This document shows positions 23,588-34,104 of a stretch of 64,000 bases of DNA, piece after piece. A program made the position numbers and the translations under genes. Positions within the stretch are counted from its first letter, which is position 1. Each line of letters starts with the position of its first letter. The stretch comes from Daucus carota subsp. sativus (Eukaryota > Streptophyta > Magnoliopsida > Apiales > Apiaceae), in contig NC_030387.2 of NCBI RefSeq assembly GCF_001625215.2, positions 37,719,606 through 37,783,605 of the forward strand, written 5' to 3'. Under the pieces are notes generated by a model. The model was not told where the DNA came from and searched no databases. It saw only the letters and a list, made by a program, of their open reading frames with translations.

Positions 23588-24784
23588 CTAACTTTGATCT
23601 TCAGTATCCACAGAAGGACTCCGCCATTTAGAATCTATATCCCGCAAGACTATTCTGAACATATCCATCTTGTCCTCGTCTTCAGCAGCCAAATCAAGGC
23701 AACTCTGGAATTCAAAGTATGCGCGAGTACGCTTAAGTTTTTTCCGCTCAGCACGATCACAATTTGCCGGAGTTTCTAGCGAGCCAAGTGAAGAATGATT
23801 TTTCAATGAAACTTCGTCCATTTAGATTTAACAAACTGCCGTGGGATTGTATGGATACCACATTGCTGCAGCGCAGCAAACACGTGACAACAAAAGTATC
23901 CATACCGATTATAAAAATTGCAGCTACACTTGACATCATTTTCAATTTGGCTAACAGAAACCTATAATAAAAACAAGCATAATGAATAGAAGTATATGTG
24001 AAATTTAGGGAAGCAAATAAAAATGCATATTCTAAGGTTTGAAAATGTTGGTTTGTACATGGCTTGTACGCATCATCACAGGATGGAATCCAGATTTTAG
24101 CACAAGTAGGAGAGAAAAAAAACCTTTGGGAGAAGAGCATTGGAATATACAACTGCAACTTCATTATCATTCTCTTCTTCACTGTCTTCAGAAATTTGGG
24201 TACCTTCCTCTTCAGAATCTGTATAAGAGTGTTCAGAATCTGAACTCTCAACATAAGGGACATCTTGTGTACCTACACATACGACAAAAAACAAAGTTAA
24301 AGAGAAGTGCTAAACAATAGAGCAAATAAGTTACATCAAACACGTAAACAAAAAGTAACAAAACAAAACAAAAACAATGTTCCTGGTAGCATCCATAAAC
24401 ACGCGCGCAAAGCCAAAAAAAAAACATATAAAAACGATTCTGCACCCCAAAACCATTCGGAACAGACTATCCTATACACATTGGACTAAAACATGAGTTC
24501 ATAATATTTGTTCAGAACAACATGACTCCCGAAAAATAGAGATGTGAACGATATTAATCTCGTACTGCATACACCTCTGCTTTTGCAAAACTCTTACGAA
24601 AACAGTGTTTTCAGATCGGCAGTACTATCCTTACTACCCAACACAAAAGCCATACATTTTTTACTCATACTACAATTTCTAGTACTACACAATCCAAACA
24701 CCTAGAAATACATACTACATAATGTGCTTGAAAACATTCAATCCGGATGCAGGACTTACTTGGATCACCATTTAGATTAGACAT
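23588..24784 (-). pseudogene. FAR1-related MULE transposase, core deleted
   Basis: Minus-strand pieces in order: a short first exon MSNLNGDPS (24760-24784, donor gtaagt), an acidic exon with SSDSEHSYTDSEEEG, then IPSCDDAYKPCTNQHFQTLE (about 24040-24100), which matches the start of the FAR1 DNA-binding domain. A SWIM zinc finger follows (about 23803-23965) with CSCNFYNRYGYFCCHVFAAL and IPRQFVKSKWTK, then a tail (23588-23755) with DEDKMDMF. The several hundred residues of DDE transposase between the FAR1 domain and SWIM are absent, so this is a deletion derivative that cannot encode an active enzyme. Confidence 0.7.
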
Positions 24785-25113
24785 CACCACTTATGAGGAA
24801 CTGGAGCGATAATTATGAATATGGACGATGAGGAAAGATGATTAAAAAATGATAGATAGCATGCAGGACACAACCGAAAACTGGACTCCTATAAAAAAAG
24901 GTTTAGTTGTAACTGCCTTGATTGATGCTTGATCACGTACAGACCTGGGGTCAAAAAGAAGACGCGCGTGGTATAAATAAAATGTTGTTTAAACTTTATT
25001 TTTAATAAAACTTATCTAATATAATGATAGCCGTTGGATGCAGTTTGGATGGAGGGCCAAGATTGGGACTCCAATCAAACATGGATCCCAAATAACTTTT
25101 CTCTTATTATCAT

Positions 25114-26345
25114 TTAGCAAAAAAAAAAAAGGTTCAAATATTAGGAAAAAAGAATTCATTTCACATGCTGAAAGCCTGAAACTAAGAGCCACTATTATGC
25201 AGCAAGTCAGCAACTGCATAAAATACTCGATTGATCATAAACCTTGCTGCCTGCAAAGCTATTGAACCTTTCCGGTTCTTATCATTAACAACTTTGTGGT
25301 CCGGCTATAATGCACAAACTTTTATCAGACTCCAGATATTTCCCCTGCCATCATATAATGTCGAAAATCGTGCTCACACCGATAGGTCTTCATCGCGTAA
25401 AAGCATATGGTAGTACCTTAATGGTTTTCTTCATATATCAGGGTCGCCTTTTGAAAAGTTATCCTCAACTAAGTGTACCATTTTACGTGGTGCTGACCAG
25501 ACTAGTTGTCCAAACTCGTTGGAGGAGAGAAATTCTAAAATAGTCGGTTTTTCGCTGGATGACGCTGTAGCTCCCCTCTCCATATGAACTAGTGAACCAG
25601 AGCAAATGATGTTAATTTTTGAACATACGGTTCTGCACTTCTGCTGATAAATTTTACACTACTTTAGCAGTACAAACCATAAATTCTTCAAAGGTCAAAT
25701 GCTCAATTACAGTTCAGTTCCACAAACTTATGATATTAGCCAATGCTCAACTGCTCATTCTTCCTTTCTTGTATACTCATATTCTTCCCAAATCTCCTCG
25801 TACAAAATCCAGAAATTTTCATTTTTTCAAGAACATTCTTTTATCTAAAATTAAGTACAAAAATTTCAATTTCAATTTCACCTGATTACAATCTTTCCAA
25901 CCAAATAAAACAAGAAAATGGAATAACTTTAACTCAGAGCACAGACCGTATGTGCTTTAACATTGACAAGGTCAAAATCGATAGACCAATATCATGAGGC
26001 CGCCAGCCATAATATGCATTTCTATTGCACCACATTTATGCTGGAGCTGAATAGATTGTTGAAGATAAAAACAAGAACTTAACGTTGACACCATTTGAAC
26101 TGGATCGAAAATGGCAAAGCATTTGGCGATTAAGATAATGACGAGGCTTTTTCTAAATTAGATGATTCAATCGCGATAATGTTGTATAATATGAAATAAT
26201 TGCAGCCGATCGATGTTCCGTTCATGGTATATGCTGCTGGTTTATAGTAAACATGAATGTTGAGAGCACAAATTATATGTCCATTGAGTTTCTCATTTGG
26301 TTGCTCTAATTTTGAGACGGAAGAAGTTGCGTAGCTTGCTTTTCG
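25114..26345. other. Non-coding stretch before the HIPP-like gene
   Basis: Several short open frames but none with family content or long coding bias. The final few hundred bases should hold the promoter of the gene at 26346; I see no clear TATA box. Confidence 0.5.
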
Positions 26346-27170
26346 ATGGTTCATAAGACAGTTCTGAAGGTTGATATTTCTGATGAAAGATGGAAGAAGA
26401 AGATCCTCAAAGCAGTGTCAGGAATACCAGGTATCATGTATGCATTCAATTTTGTTTGTTTCCTACACTTTTCACACACATTGATTCTCTTTTCGTTATT
26501 AGTAAAAATCACTGGAAATTGAGGATTTTCACGGGAATAGTCTCTCTACTATAGTAATAATAAGGTGTCTGTTCTAGGATTATACATTTTAGATCATTTA
26601 TATGGTTTCTAAGTTCTAATTCCGACAACTTCTTCCTCTAACACCTTAACATTATTAAAACTCGGTTTACGAGAGGTCTCGGTAAAATGAACCTGAAGAT
26701 GAATGTAACAATTCACAACACTATAACTTACAGAAGATTTGGTGAAATTGCATGCAGGTGTGGACATAGTCGAAGCTGATGTAGCCAAAGGAATTTTAAC
26801 GGTAACGGGGGCAGCAGATCCGTACGAAATCATACGTAAAACAAGAAAAACCGGCAAGTGTGTTGAAGTAGTCAGTATTGGGCCTCCAGCTGCTCCTCCG
26901 AAACCAACAGATCAAAAGAAGCCAGAAGAAAAGAAAGCCCAGCCAGAGAAAAAGCCCCCAGAGAAGAAGCAAGATGAGAAAAAGCCTGATCAAAAAGGCC
27001 AAGCCCAGAACCAGCCTCAGCTACAACTACAGCCTTACTTTCCCCAGCCATACATAGGCAACAATTACCCACCACAGTATATGGGCCCGAATTACCCCAC
27101 ATGTGACAGAGTGGCTGTTGTATATATAGGCCGGCATGATGAGCCCAGTCCAGCATGCAGTATCATGTAA
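26346..27170 (+). CDS. HMA-domain protein with C-terminal CaaX box (HIPP/HPP type)
   Basis: Heavy-metal-associated plant protein family; such proteins bind metals or protein partners and are often prenylated and membrane- or nucleus-associated. Two exons, 26346-26430 and 26758-27170 (GT-AG, phase 1), give 165 residues. The HMA fold spans about residues 3-67: MVHKTVLKVDISDERWKKKI, then AVSGIPGVDIVEADVAKGI, then VTGAADPYEIIRK. The usual MxCxxC metal loop is absent (VDISDERW instead), so classical metal binding is unlikely. A Lys/Pro/Glu/Gln linker follows, then Tyr/Pro-rich sequence, and the protein ends CSIM, a good CaaX prenylation signal. The intron falls where HIPP genes usually have one. 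Confidence 0.85.
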
Positions 27171-27803
27171 ACTTTTTTTTATCTTATTAAACATTTAATA
27201 TGTATATATTTGTTGATTAAATTACCTTTTCCTTTCTTCTCTTTCTGAACAAGTACAGTTCTAGTTTTAAAAGTCAGTCATTAATCTGATTAAATCCGTG
27301 TTTTGTAATTCGTCAAATCGATTATATCACTGATTTTTCAATTAATTATTCGATTAATTTTCAATCAATCCCATTAATCTCTTTTTTGTGTATTTTTATT
27401 GATAAAGTCCGATTCTCATTTTATGATACCGATTTCAATACATCTCAAAGAATTTGGAATTGAATCAGTCAAAATTTGAGATCATAGATGACAATCGTTT
27501 ATTCTTGGACTATCTTATCACGCTCACAAAAATACCTTTAATCGAGAAGACAAGCTTTTTATATATGTTGTGTAAATTTGTAATTTACTACATCCAAATG
27601 TGCTCCAGTTTCATGTACTGTTATGATAGAATATGATCCAGTCAATCTCCTCACATAACAAACTAAAATGCATAGAATTTCATTTTATTGCATTGAGTAA
27701 TGGTTTCCACCCCTATTAAACAACACTGAGAAACTTAGGAAAGACAATGCAATTACAAATCAGGGATCATCTCCCCACAGAGTGCATATCCACCACTTCA
27801 AAC
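27171..27803. other. Convergent intergenic region
   Basis: Lies between the 3' ends of the HMA-domain gene (plus) and the FAD2-like gene (minus). AT-rich; it must contain both polyadenylation regions. No element recognised. Confidence 0.6.
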
Positions 27804-28955
27804 CTACAACTCCTTTCTGTACCAGTAGACACCTTTAGTCTCGCCTTCATCTTTCTCAACATAAATGCACTCCTTCATTTCTCTGTACATGGCCTTAAGA
27901 ATCGGAGTCCCATCGTACTGATAGTAATCCCCAAGCACAGGCTTCATGGCTTCTGTTGCTTCGAGTCCATGGTAATGCGGGATCATGGAGAAAATGTGGT
28001 GACAAACATGAGCATTGCACACATTGTGGAACACCTTGTTCAAGATTCCGTAATCTCTGTCCACTGTGCACAGAGCTCCCCTCAACCAGTCCCATTCACT
28101 CGAATCGTAGTAAGGCACAGAAGGATGAGTGTGATTCAGGATTGTGATCAACGTGAACCATCCGTTAACAACTAGCAATGGACCTCCGTAGACAAAAAAC
28201 ACCCAGGCAAAGCCTTTAAGTAACACGAGACGGTAGAGTCCATAGATGACTGCAAGAATTGCAACATCAGAAACAATAATTTGCTTCCTTTCACGTTCGG
28301 TGTAAAGAGGGCTATGAGGATCATAATGGGAAGTCCACCTCTCGTACTTGTGCCCCGAAACATTGAACATAAGGTAAATAGGAAAGCCTATGAGAAGTGT
28401 GATCACCCACACAATTACGCGGCCTGGTGGATTATTGAGAATTTTGTAGTAATTCCTGATATTGGACCTGAATCTCGGGACATAAACCTCATCATTTTCA
28501 AGTGATTGGGTGTTGGCGTGGTGACGCCTGTGGCTAATCTTCCATGAGAAATACGGGACCAGGAGAGACGAATGCACAATTAGGCCAACAAGGTCATTCA
28601 CCCAGCCGTAGTTGCTAAACGCATCATGGTCACACTCATGGCCTACAACCCAAGCGCCAGTTAAAACGCAGCCCTGGACAGCAATGTAAGCCGCCCAGGC
28701 TAAGTAATTAACCGGACTCGGGAGATACTGGTCGATGTAATTAGTAGCCGCATAGTAGAGCGCATAGGCCATGATGAGATCTTGAATGAGATACCGAAAT
28801 GAAGTCACCAGGGATTTTTCGAAACAATGTGCAGGAATGGCCTTTTTGAGGTCACCTATTGTGAACGGTGGTTTCTCATGAGGCGCTCGTCGGAGCGCCT
28901 CAGTTTCGGTTTTTTTGACACTAGAGGGAGCGGACATACGCCCACCTGCGCCCAT
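27804..28955 (-). CDS. Divergent FAD2-like oleate desaturase / acetylenase family, single exon
   Basis: ER membrane di-iron enzyme of the plant FAD2 family, which desaturates or otherwise modifies oleoyl or linoleoyl chains on phosphatidylcholine. It is 383 residues, full family length, with an uninterrupted frame. Histidine box 2 is HRRHH (142-146) and box 3 is HVCHH (316-320). Box 1 reads HECDHD (106-111) instead of HECGHH, changing a ligand histidine to Asp. Other family words: DSSEWDWLRGAL, VDRDYGILNKVFHN, PVLGDYYQYDGTP. The end, YWYRKEL, resembles the aromatic ER-retrieval tail. HVCHHIFSMIPHYHGLEATE suits the divergent FAD2 group that includes Apiaceae acetylenase-like enzymes, so a polyacetylene role is possible but not shown. 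Start at ATG 28955, preceded by a TATA box. Confidence 0.9.
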   Translation of the reverse strand: MGAGGRMSAPSSVKKTETEALRRAPHEKPPFTIGDLKKAIPAHCFEKSLVTSFRYLIQDLIMAYALYYAATNYIDQYLPSPVNYLAWAAYIAVQGCVLTGAWVVGHECDHDAFSNYGWVNDLVGLIVHSSLLVPYFSWKISHRRHHANTQSLENDEVYVPRFRSNIRNYYKILNNPPGRVIVWVITLLIGFPIYLMFNVSGHKYERWTSHYDPHSPLYTERERKQIIVSDVAILAVIYGLYRLVLLKGFAWVFFVYGGPLLVVNGWFTLITILNHTHPSVPYYDSSEWDWLRGALCTVDRDYGILNKVFHNVCNAHVCHHIFSMIPHYHGLEATEAMKPVLGDYYQYDGTPILKAMYREMKECIYVEKDEGETKGVYWYRKEL

Positions 28956-29048
28956 TTTTTTCTCAAGAAGAATATGCAGAGATTGCTATTCTTCTGCTGT
29001 TTAGTGTTTACTCTTTGAATGGTTATGTTGCTGATATTTCAGCATGCA

Positions 29049-29056
29049 TATTTATA
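29049..29056 (-). promoter_or_regulatory. TATA box of the FAD2-like gene
   Basis: Minus-strand TATAAATA about 95 bases before the ATG. This leaves no room for the long leader intron typical of housekeeping FAD2, which fits a divergent, perhaps inducible, copy. Confidence 0.6.
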
Positions 29057-30104
29057 AAGATGTGGGTTTGGTACCGATTTGCATGTTGTCTACGAAATAA
29101 TGGAAAATAAAGGCGCCCGCCAGCCCGCCACAACTGAAACTTGGAATAAACAAGTCGCACTGAGGTTAGATTTGTTTGTGTGGTGCAATAGAAAATGCAT
29201 AAAGGATGGTGTGTTGGCACAAGCAGTACACTACTGGTGTGGTTTTGAGAGTGCCAACAAAGACTTCGGTCGTGAAAGGACTGCTTCCTCAATATTCAAT
29301 CTTCTTAGTCCTCATTGGGCGGCTAGATTTTTCAATTCATTTTATTTTTATTTTTTTGATTGTAGTTGGATTATTGTAAAACTAATTTTTCACTCTAATT
29401 TGACATCTAAAATTTGTTTTTTATATTATTTAAGCTCTGATTATTTTGAAATTGTCACTGTATATCATTGTGAGCAAATATTTTTCAATTTTAAATTTTT
29501 TTTTGATGTGTTTCATATATCATGATATTTATTTTTTTTGAAATGAGCGTAGACAATATTATCCGTTACTGGTAGGTCGTCATTTGTATGCCAGTGAGCA
29601 TAATACATAAGATGGATTATCAGCCAAAAATCAGATTGTGTATCAAGATTGTATATCAGATTTGTATTGTTCCGATTACTATTTTTTATGAAATCACATA
29701 TCAAGGTATGATCTTGTGATTTAATATATTAAGTAAGAGCATTTCCAACCATTAAAAACTCTTAACTAAAAGTTGAGTTGGCATGTTAAAAATAAAAAAA
29801 ATTTAGCCAACAACTCGAAAAACAAATAGTATTTCTTCCGTTTTAATCAAACACCGAAACAAAACAAATACGTAAAGAAATAAATGAGACCGTAAATTTA
29901 CTTATAGATATTGATTATATAGTTTAGAAAGTAATTTGTTTAAAAATTGACAACGAATGAAGTAAATGAAAGTATTTGTTGTTTCAGATAATATTTTTTC
30001 TAACACTTATAAACAAGCGGGTCAATGTTATAAAGTTCATTTTTCCGAAAATCACCATTCATAGGATACGAAGGGAGCAAGTTGGATATCATAAATGGGT
30101 TTGT

Positions 30105-30290
30105 CTAGTGCCCATGAGCACATGATAAGCACAAATATTTATAAAATTGGAAAGTTTTGATTGGTGTGGTTGTGCTAACTGTAGGGATCCATCATTATTA
30201 AAGAAGGTAAACCAATAAAAACCATACAAATTTATAGATTTTGGTGCTTAGTGTGTGCGCATGAGCACACCTTACAAAACCGATCATAAA
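30105..30290. mobile_element. MITE-like block
   Basis: The edges gtctagtgcccatgagcaca and gtgcttagtgtgtgcgcatg (then agcacac) are loosely inverted relatives. The inside holds ttttgattggtgtggttgtg and gggatccatcattatta, also found diverged at about 58015-58195. Two copies with common order support a dispersed element; the superfamily is unknown. Confidence 0.5.
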
Positions 30291-30695
30291 TTATACCCAA
30301 ATTACATGGTGCTGATTACACTGACGTGGATTCTCAATAATTCAATATATTCACTAAAATACAATCAAATAAATAATAATAAATATAATATATAAGATAT
30401 ATTAAAAATCTTGAATTACATCTGATATTGGACTGAATAAAAATAAAACGGAAAAGTTTACACAATATTAAATTTTAAATATTTAATTTTAAGATTTTAC
30501 CAATGAATTAATAATTCACAAAGTTAATTATAATGGGTAGAATATTAAATCCTCAAATTAAGATTAATGATATGTAATTAATTCATCTAGATAATTTAAT
30601 TAAACTATATGGTCCAATTTCACATATCTGGTTAAACTGAATCTTGAATAGGAATAATTCTTCTAACTTATACAAAAACAGGTACAGTTCTATCG

Positions 30696-30825
30696 TTAAT
30701 AACCGGATCGGGTATATGATCTAATTTTATTTTACTTTGCTTATCACTAAAGTTTGATGGTTAATAACCGGATCGGGTATATGATCTAATTTTATTTTAC
30801 TTTGCTTATCACTAAAGTTTGATGG
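30696..30825. repeat. Exact 65 bp tandem duplication
   Basis: Units 30696-30760 and 30761-30825 are identical as read (ttaataaccggatcgggtat ... agtttgatgg). The perfect identity suggests a recent event or an assembly stutter. Confidence 0.95.
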
Positions 30826-31667
30826 TGCTCTACTGCTCTCTTCAGAATTAATAATAATAATAACAATAATATAAATATATAATTTCATAATATCTGATGA
30901 AACGAAGGTGGCACGAGGATGCAATAATATTGATAGAAGGAATACGTTTTTCGACCTATGCATGGTGTGTATCTGTCTTTCTTTTTTGGAGTTTATAAAT
31001 TAACTTCTTCTTTTAACAAATAAAAAGAAAATTCGAATGCAATTGCTTTTCGTGATTTTACTCGTCCACTGCTTTTAGGTGAATAACTATCGTGCATAGT
31101 ATTTTAGTGTAAATCAAGATTTAATAAACCAGCTTTTCAAAAGTTTAAAATTTATATAATTTTAATCAATCACTCTGCAAATAATTTATTTAAAACATAT
31201 CGCTTTTGTCTCAAATGTCTTCAAACAAAAAAGTTAAGCAACTGATTAGCTAGCTAGTAAAGCAACTTAAGGAAGTGAAAGGCGTTCTCACTGAAACGTG
31301 GGGAATTAAGAAAATACATAAGATAAAGAGAAATAGGTGACAGAGGAAGAAGTTTCTAAGAAATAAAGTTATAAAGGATGGCAAGAAAGTTGTGAGGTGC
31401 CTTGCAGTAAATTTAAGTCCCATTCATTAATATATTTTTATTCAAATTTAATTAAAATTATATGATTGATTTTATTCACACTAATAATAATGGAAGTACT
31501 TGTATGCACATACATTATCCAAGTGTAATTAATTATTTATCTGCAATTTTATTTGAAAATAAAAAATTAAAAACAGATTTTGGAGTATATTCTATTAATT
31601 TAATTGGAGATTCATTACTCTAAAAATTAGGGAATTCATTTTCGACTTAATTTTAAATTGAACCTTT

Positions 31668-31670
<3 letters not shown>

Positions 31671-31736
<66 letters not shown>
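31671..31736. repeat. (AT)33 microsatellite
   Basis: Uninterrupted AT dinucleotides for 66 bases in the promoter-distal spacer upstream of the first AAA-ATPase gene. Confidence 0.97.
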
Positions 31737-31740
<4 letters not shown>

Positions 31741-32255
31741 TGGAGATAGTTTCCTAAAAATTCTCAATTTATTAAAAAAATCTTCGATTAATTTTCAAAA
31801 CAAATTTATCAATTTATCAATCACATTTCAATTTGACTAAAAAATTTTGATTTATCAAAAAAATCTCCGATAAATCTCGTATAAATATATGAATCAGCAT
31901 GTCAATCGATTAGATTCGATTTTCAATCAAGAACAATAAGATTATTGCACTAAATTTGTTTTCTGGTAACAAGGGGTTATTCTGTTGTTGTCTCCTGAAT
32001 TCGACTCATGCTTGCTTAAAAATTGTATAAAAGTAAAACTTAATAATTCAAAGAAGTTTCGATTTTAAGTCCACTGTCCACACCTAAAAAGGACCAATGC
32101 TACAATCCACAAAAGCAAATTCTACTATGAATGGTATCCAACACTTTATTAGATTTTTCCTTAGCAAATTAATATTCTATAAAATTTTACTTGCGGAGGA
32201 AGTTCTCTAATCAAAGTCGGGTTTGAAAAAAACAGATATATGGTACTTAATTAAC

Positions 32256-32264
32256 TATATAAAC
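32256..32264 (+). promoter_or_regulatory. TATA box of AAA-ATPase gene A1
   Basis: The motif tatataaac stands about 250 bases before the ATG at 32509. The leader probably contains a small intron with donor gtaaaa at 32387 and acceptor gcag ending at 32474, which explains the distance. Confidence 0.55.
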
Positions 32265-32508
32265 AGAGCTTTCTCCTCGTTCAAGAACCCAAATATCCTA
32301 TCCTGTTAAATTTCTATCTCGAACTAATCATCCGTCCCTGGGAGTCTCGTTGGTTAGTGGTGATCAACAATAACCTAATTTTTCAGGTAAAATTCTACAA
32401 TATCAACCATGCAGTCAATCATGTTGACGATTATGCACGGGTGATTTTTAATATTTATCGTGTTCTTGTTGCAGTGCCGCCAACCCGACTTGAATTCGAC
32501 AAAGCTCA

Positions 32509-34104
32509 ATGGCTCCGAGAACAAAATCAAAACTGTCAACAACCAAGACAATCATATCGGCCCTCGGGACCGTGGCTGCCACAGCCATGGTAGCTCGAAG
32601 CTTAGCCCAGGATTACTTGCCCTCTGAGGTGAAAGACTACTTAAAATCCGGTCTCGAAAGCTTTTTAAGCCGATTCAACAATGAAGTGACCATGGTGATC
32701 AATGAGTACGAGGGCTATGAAAACAATGCAATCTACGAGGCTGCATTGGTCTATCTACAATCCAAAGTCTCTACGAGCGCTCGTCGTCTCAGAGTCAATA
32801 AGGCCGAGGAAGAACAGAGCTTCTCCCTCGGCATGGAGCATAACCAAGAGGTGATTGACACATTCAATGGTGCTCAATTTAAGTGGGCTTGGGTGCGCGA
32901 TTTGAGACACTCAACACAGTACAATTATCACCATGGTAAATCAGAGTATCGATATTTTGAGCTGAGTTTTCATTATAAACACAGAGAAGAAGCACTTGAA
33001 TTTTACTTGCCATTCGTGATGAAAGAGGCTAAAGAAAAGAAGCAAGCTAATAGGACTCTCAAGATATTTACTATTGACACGGAGGATGATACGTGGGAAT
33101 CAGTGAATCTTGATCATCCTTCCACTTTCGAGACTCTTGCAATGGATGTGGAGTTGAAGGAGGCGGTGATGAGGGATTTGGATATGTTTGTGAAGAGGAA
33201 AGAGAAGTATAAGAGGATCGGAAAGGCTTGGAAGAGAGGGTACTTGTTGTATGGACCACCAGGGACCGGGAAGTCTAGTTTGATTGCAGCAATGGCTAAT
33301 TATCTGAAGTTTAATGTTTATGATTTGGAGTTGACAGATTTGAAGTGTAACTCGGAGCTGAGGAAGCTGCTGATTGCAACTGAGAATCGGTCAATTTTGG
33401 TAGTGGAGGATATTGATTGCAGCATTCAGTTGCACGACAGGGTGAGCGGAGCTAAAGCAGTAAAGCCTAATGCAGAACAAAAATCTGATAAAGAAAAACA
33501 ATCCAGCAAGGTCAGTTTTTCGAACTAGAAAACTATGGTAGTACTCTGTGTTAATTTGATTGAACTAAGATTTGGAATATCTGGAAACGTTCGTGTGCAG
33601 GTGACATTGTCAGGTTTTCTGAATTTCATAGATGGATTATGGTCAAGTTGCGGAGATGAGAGAATCATAATATTTACAACGAATCACAAAGAGAAGCTGG
33701 ACCCTGCATTGCTACGTCCTGGGAGAATGGACATGCACATTCACATGTCTTATTGCACTCCATGTGGCTTCAGACTTCTAGCTCATAATTACCTTGAGGT
33801 TAAAGATCATAATCTTTTTGAAGAGATTGAGGACTTGATTCAAATTACAGAGGTGACTCCTGCTGAAGTAGCTGAACAACTACTAAAGAGTGATGATCCT
33901 GATGCCTCGCTTGCTAGCCTGATTAGTTTTCTTCACACAAAGAGAAAGGACAATGAAGAGGCAAAGGCCATGGACAAGAAAGCAACAGAGGAGGTTGCTG
34001 AATCAGTTTCACAGGAGGATGACGATGACAAAGAAGATGACAATGAAGAGGAAGATAAAGATGAAGATGAAGATGACGATGACCCAGGAGGTGATCAAAA
34101 TTGA
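32509..34104 (+). CDS. AAA-ATPase, BCS1 clade (ASD/HSR4/OM66-like), gene A1
   Basis: Membrane-anchored AAA-ATPase; Arabidopsis relatives sit in the mitochondrial outer membrane or ER and respond to stress and salicylate. Two exons, 32509-33510 and 33601-34104, give 501 residues. Residues about 14-32 (IISALGTVAATAMVARSLA) form the N-terminal membrane or targeting segment. The AAA-associated domain follows, including EYEGYENNAIYEAA. Walker A GPPGTGKSS starts at residue 249, Walker B is ILVVEDIDC, and the second exon has the sensor and arginine-finger region NHKEKLDPALLRPGRMD. The C-terminus is a highly acidic Asp/Glu tail of about 30 residues, unlike the other copies. No damage seen. First of the cluster; subtype A with A2 and A3. 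Confidence 0.9.

Larger units (their letters stand above)
20522..25103. mobile_element. Mutator-like element (FAR1 type), internally deleted, 4582 bp
   Basis: Identical 10 bp direct repeats ttattatcat flank it (20512-20521 and 25104-25113), fitting the 9-11 bp duplication of MULEs. The left end is gagaggggttctatgggg; the right end read inward is gagaaaagttatttggg. They match at the outermost GAGA and again in gtt-tat-ggg, so the terminal repeats are short and weak. Inside, a plus-strand gene remnant (20680-22733) and a minus-strand FAR1-like remnant (23588-24784) converge, the same layout as mudrA/mudrB in maize MuDR. The catalytic DDE part is missing. Confidence 0.75.
29057..32255. other. 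Long AT-rich intergenic region
   Basis: No gene recognised over about 3.2 kb. It contains a MITE-like block (30105-30290), an exact 65 bp tandem repeat and a long AT microsatellite, each listed separately. Confidence 0.6.

Noticed and set aside
27747-28175. Plus-strand frame of 142 codons
   Set aside because: Antisense shadow of the FAD2-like gene.
29079-29525. 148-codon plus-strand frame upstream of the FAD2-like gene
   Set aside because: Starts in the FAD2-like promoter on the opposite strand and ends in Phe-rich AT sequence; no family match.
30696-30825. CRISPR-like direct repeats
   Set aside because: Only two units, directly adjacent with no spacers, in plant nuclear DNA.
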